This document shows positions 61,003-64,000 of a stretch of DNA of 64,000 nt, one piece after another; position 1 is the first letter of the stretch, and the number at the start of each line of letters is the position of its first letter. The notes under the pieces were generated by a model. It was not told the origin of the DNA and did not search any database. It saw only the letters and a list, made by a program, of their open reading frames with translations. The stretch spans positions 1,316,437 through 1,380,436 of the forward strand of contig NW_022985067.1 of the NCBI RefSeq assembly GCF_010015585.1, given 5' to 3'. Source of the stretch: Eremomyces bilateralis CBS 781.70. Its lineage: Eukaryota > Ascomycota > Dothideomycetes > Eremomycetales > Eremomycetaceae. The position numbers were made by a program, and so were the translations under genes.

Positions 61003-62870
61003 CTATTTGCCTCCACAGCCAATATCCGGTGGGCCGCCCGAATCCACCACTGCCTGTCTCACACAATTCCATTGTTGTGCGCCAACCGGGAGGTGACCGT
61101 AGGCATACCACTCCAAGTTATCCTTATCCGACTCCTCCCTGTATTCAAACTTCCATGCAGTAACGACGCCACATCTCCGCAGATTGGGCAGCAATTTGTC
61201 CTGGCCATAATCGCCTTCCGCCCAAAGTCCTCCATGGATAAAAAACTCGGCGTGCCAGAATTTATACCATACATCGCACGTGCCGGGTAATTTTGCGGGG
61301 ATTGGGTCTGGGCGTGAGCGCGCAGGCTCAACGAGGTACGTATAGATTTCTTTTTTATCTTTGGTAAAAGCGTACGCGCCGCCATGCTTCCAGTTTGTTG
61401 ATGTGTCACAACCGTGGAAGATCTTAGACATGGCGCTGTTACATTGCCTTTCGACCTCGTCCGAGGGTAGGGTGCCATCACTTGTTCGATGGAGTTTGAA
61501 CCGGACCTGCCCTGGTAACCCTTCGTCGTACTCGTGTTCAATCCTGCCACTAGAAAATGGCTTGTACTCGGCAGCTACCTTGTGGCAGAAGTCTTTAATA
61601 AATTTGTCCTGGCTCTTGTCGACGTATTCATTGTCGTAGCCGAAACATTGTAATTCCTCATCTAATGGTTCTTTCTTCGCTGGAGGGGGGAGGAATCCGA
61701 ACTTTGACGTGAAAAAGACAGCTGGCAGTGTGTCAGTGCTACTAAAGCCCCAGCTTATATAAAGATACGTACCGTTAACGAACTGCGTATAGCTGTCTGC
61801 ATTTTGAACTACATCCTCTGTCCTCGCCTTGGCCTTCAAAACCCAGTCAGCAATTAGGGGAGCCGTGTAGGCCCGCTCGCCCTGGTAATATTTATCAGGA
61901 ACTATGTCCCCAGTCAGCTTTAATCAAATCAGGATCATTAGCCGCCTTACCATGCGGTCGGTCCGCAGTGATGAGGTTGATATGCATCATCTCATGGAGC
62001 ATCTTGCCAGCATCGTTCTGACAGCCAAATTAACGCTTGTAAGCACGAGCATGTCGATATGGTTTACCTCGAGATAGTCCATAGAAACCGCCTTAAAGTC
62101 GCTGCTTGTGGGCCAATACCTCGCCACCTCGCCAGGCGTAAGCGTCAGAAAAAATGGCTCACATAGAACAACGTCGTAATGCCATCCTCCTAGAAAATGA
62201 TAGGTATTCTCGGCATACCCGGCGACCACCCTAAGAAATATAAGTGCTTGAATCTGTAAAAGTTATCGCCAGGAACACTCACTGGTTCGCCCCTCCGGGC
62301 TTTTTCTTACATGTACCGCTGATATCCGTGCAGTGGACATCCTATAGAGCTAGATCAGTTGGATGATACCATCCCAATGTGAGCTATAAAATAACAAGAA
62401 TTTCCCTTTAGGAAAGCTAATACGTGAAAATGTAATGAGTAACGTGAGAGTGGAAGGGAGGACACCAAATCATCTTACTAACTCACAATAACCCTACTAA
62501 GAAACGGTACTCTCCCATCTAACAATGTAATACTTTGCAAATTTGCATGTACCCTCTGTGCAAACACGTTCTCTTTGTACTTTCCATCATTTGGAATAGC
62601 CAGATATGTTGCTGCAGCCTCACCATGCTTGCCCTCATCCCACCATTCCTTTAACGCCAGCTTTGCCATCGTACGAGCATTTTTCACGGCGCTAGCAACC
62701 TTCTGATACCGGTTAACATCTTTGAGCTGGCTATCCGGTTTACGGCAGGCATCCTCGATCCGGTAAGGAATGAAGTCTTCGCGTTTTTCGAGAGCGCTTC
62801 TGATAGGGGTAATAGGAGGAGGGATAGCCAGGGCTACCAAAGGTAGAATAAGAAACAAGAAGGTACGCAT
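61003..62870 (-). CDS. Secreted HExxH protein, putative zinc metalloprotease (deuterolysin/zincin-like)
   Basis: Six exons: 62870-62487, 62341-62283, 62230-62068, 62017-61951, 61901-61773 and 61721-61003. Every junction is GT-AG and the phases close exactly to 506 residues. The N-terminus is a signal peptide (M-R-T-F-L-F-L-I-L-P-L-V-A-L-A-I-P). Near residue 30, L-E-K-R is a possible Kex2 site before the mature part. Zinc-binding H-E-M-M-H lies in exon 4, flanked by G-K-M-L and I-N-L-I; the third ligand is not obvious. Cysteines (D-V-H-C-T-D-I-S-G-T-C-K-K) and others suggest disulfides. The C-terminal 240 residues are a separate domain, probably binding or structural, with C-F-G-Y, R-Q-C-N-S and C-D-V-W-Y-K-F-W. 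Related fungal secreted proteins are annotated as putative metallopeptidases; activity and substrate are inferred. Confidence 0.9.
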
Positions 62871-64000
62871 CTTGAAGGCGCGTACGGGGAGCACAGCGAT
62901 AAATAAAGATAAGTAAACGAGTGAGTAGAGACCGGAGGGTTAAATTGATACAACGAGCTGCTATGGTTCTTATATATTTCAGTAGACACCATCCTCCTTC
63001 GGGTCCCGCAATTTTTTGGGGTAGTGTTGTTAGTGAGAAAGTAGTATGCCTGTCGCAGTGTCGCTCGTCCTCGAGCAAGCGCCTAGGAAACTTGTCTCAC
63101 ACTGCTGTGAGCCCCGAATGCGGGTACCGTCTCGTTTGGGGCTCTCTTACGTTCTAGTGGCTAGTGCTGTAGTGGCAGTAGTGCATATAAATAGTGTCAC
63201 AGACCATCTGTGTTTCTTGGCATTTCTGTAGTCTTACTCCGTATACCCCTTTTTCTTGAGACATTTATACACTTCTCATATTTCCCTTTCCTCCTGGTTG
63301 TTAGGTCCTGATCATGTGTTAAGGGAGAGTTGAGTCTTGTATAATTCACAAAACAGGAGCATGGTGAAAGAGAAGCAATGTGTTACTGGCGATGGGCAAC
63401 ATATAAACAATCTTCTTGCAATTCTTCCTTCTTTCTTCTCTTTTTCTATAGTTTTGGTTTGCCGAATAGCTAGGAAGTTGAACGTGATTCTTTCCAGATC
63501 GTGTCAGGTCCCGTTTAAAATTTCCAAGTCCCCATATTTGCTGACAGAAACCCTCGTAGATCGTTAGCGTCACACAAACCACTCAGTCAAAAGGAATACC
63601 CCCTTGATGGGGGCCAGTTTAGCTCTTTTGACACTAGTTATCATTCATGATCGAAAGGAACTCCTGCGTCATAGAAACTAGTTCTTCTTAGGTTTATTTG
63701 GGAGATTAAATGAAATATAATACGCTGAGTAGTCACAGTAGAAGTGAACGACCCATATGTCAAGATTGAATGCTTCCTCTATTTGAATATGGTCTAAATA
63801 GACCTTTTCGAATGGATAGCTTCTTCTCCATGTCAGAACTCGTGAAATTTACTGCTGGGCCTGTTCAGGTTAGCATTTAGCTTTAAGAACAGATTGTTTG
63901 ATGTGTGGTTCAACGACCCAGAAGGCGCCACGTTTGATTACTTTGTGTTATGGTCCCGGGCCCTGTGGCCTGGGCCCTTGAGTATGGCTGATGCCACAGG
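62871..64000. other. Upstream region of the secreted protein gene and window end
   Basis: 1.1 kb containing the promoter of the metalloprotease-like gene. Small frames here look random. The last 40 bases contain an 8-base inverted repeat (63962-63969 and 63993-64000). Confidence 0.5.
62969..62976 (-). promoter_or_regulatory. Candidate TATA box of the secreted protein gene
   Basis: TATATAAG on the minus strand about 100 bases upstream of the ATG at 62870, a suitable distance for a 70-base leader. Confidence 0.5.

Overview
The window is nuclear DNA of a filamentous ascomycete (Pezizomycotina, most likely Eurotiales). Genes carry many 45-75 base GT-AG introns with CTAAC/CTAAT-like branch sites. 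The recognisable set (Kcs1-type inositol polyphosphate kinase, homeodomain factor, Ime2/ImeB kinase, PilA-type eisosome protein, DUF6536 membrane protein, NACHT-ankyrin protein) is typical of that group. One assembly gap (660 N, 29258-29917) cuts a sulfate-permease-family gene.

Layout. 1-35 kb is mostly ordinary core genome: kcs1 (partial, minus), an unrecognised 684-residue protein (minus), a LYC1-like acetyltransferase (minus), an RNF216/TRIAD3-like RBR ubiquitin ligase (plus), a homeodomain transcription factor with a long upstream region (minus), a HAD-family sugar- or glycerol-phosphatase (minus), a doubtful membrane protein (minus), a SulP/STAS transporter of the yeast YGR125W type (plus, cut by the gap) and an ImeB-like kinase (minus). 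About 34-39.6 kb has no supportable gene. From 39.6 kb core and accessory genes alternate: a DUF6536 membrane protein with broken frames, an intact SRPK-like kinase, dbr1, pilA, an ABCC transporter with several breaks, and lsm8. 56.7-60.6 kb is a degraded accessory block: a hAT transposon fragment, a NACHT-ankyrin (NLR-like) gene remnant, and a Fot1/pogo transposon cut off at the 5' end of that remnant. 61-63 kb holds an intact six-exon gene for a secreted HExxH protein.

The genes do not form one pathway. The contrast is between core genes whose spliced frames close exactly (dbr1, pilA, lsm8, imeB, homeodomain gene, phosphatase, metalloprotease) and a few membrane/NLR genes with stops and frameshifts. 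Two of the in-frame TAG stops sit where a Trp codon would fit, as repeat-induced point mutation (RIP) would produce. I found no previously undescribed system. The most interesting places are the transposon/NLR junction and the secreted HEMMH protein.
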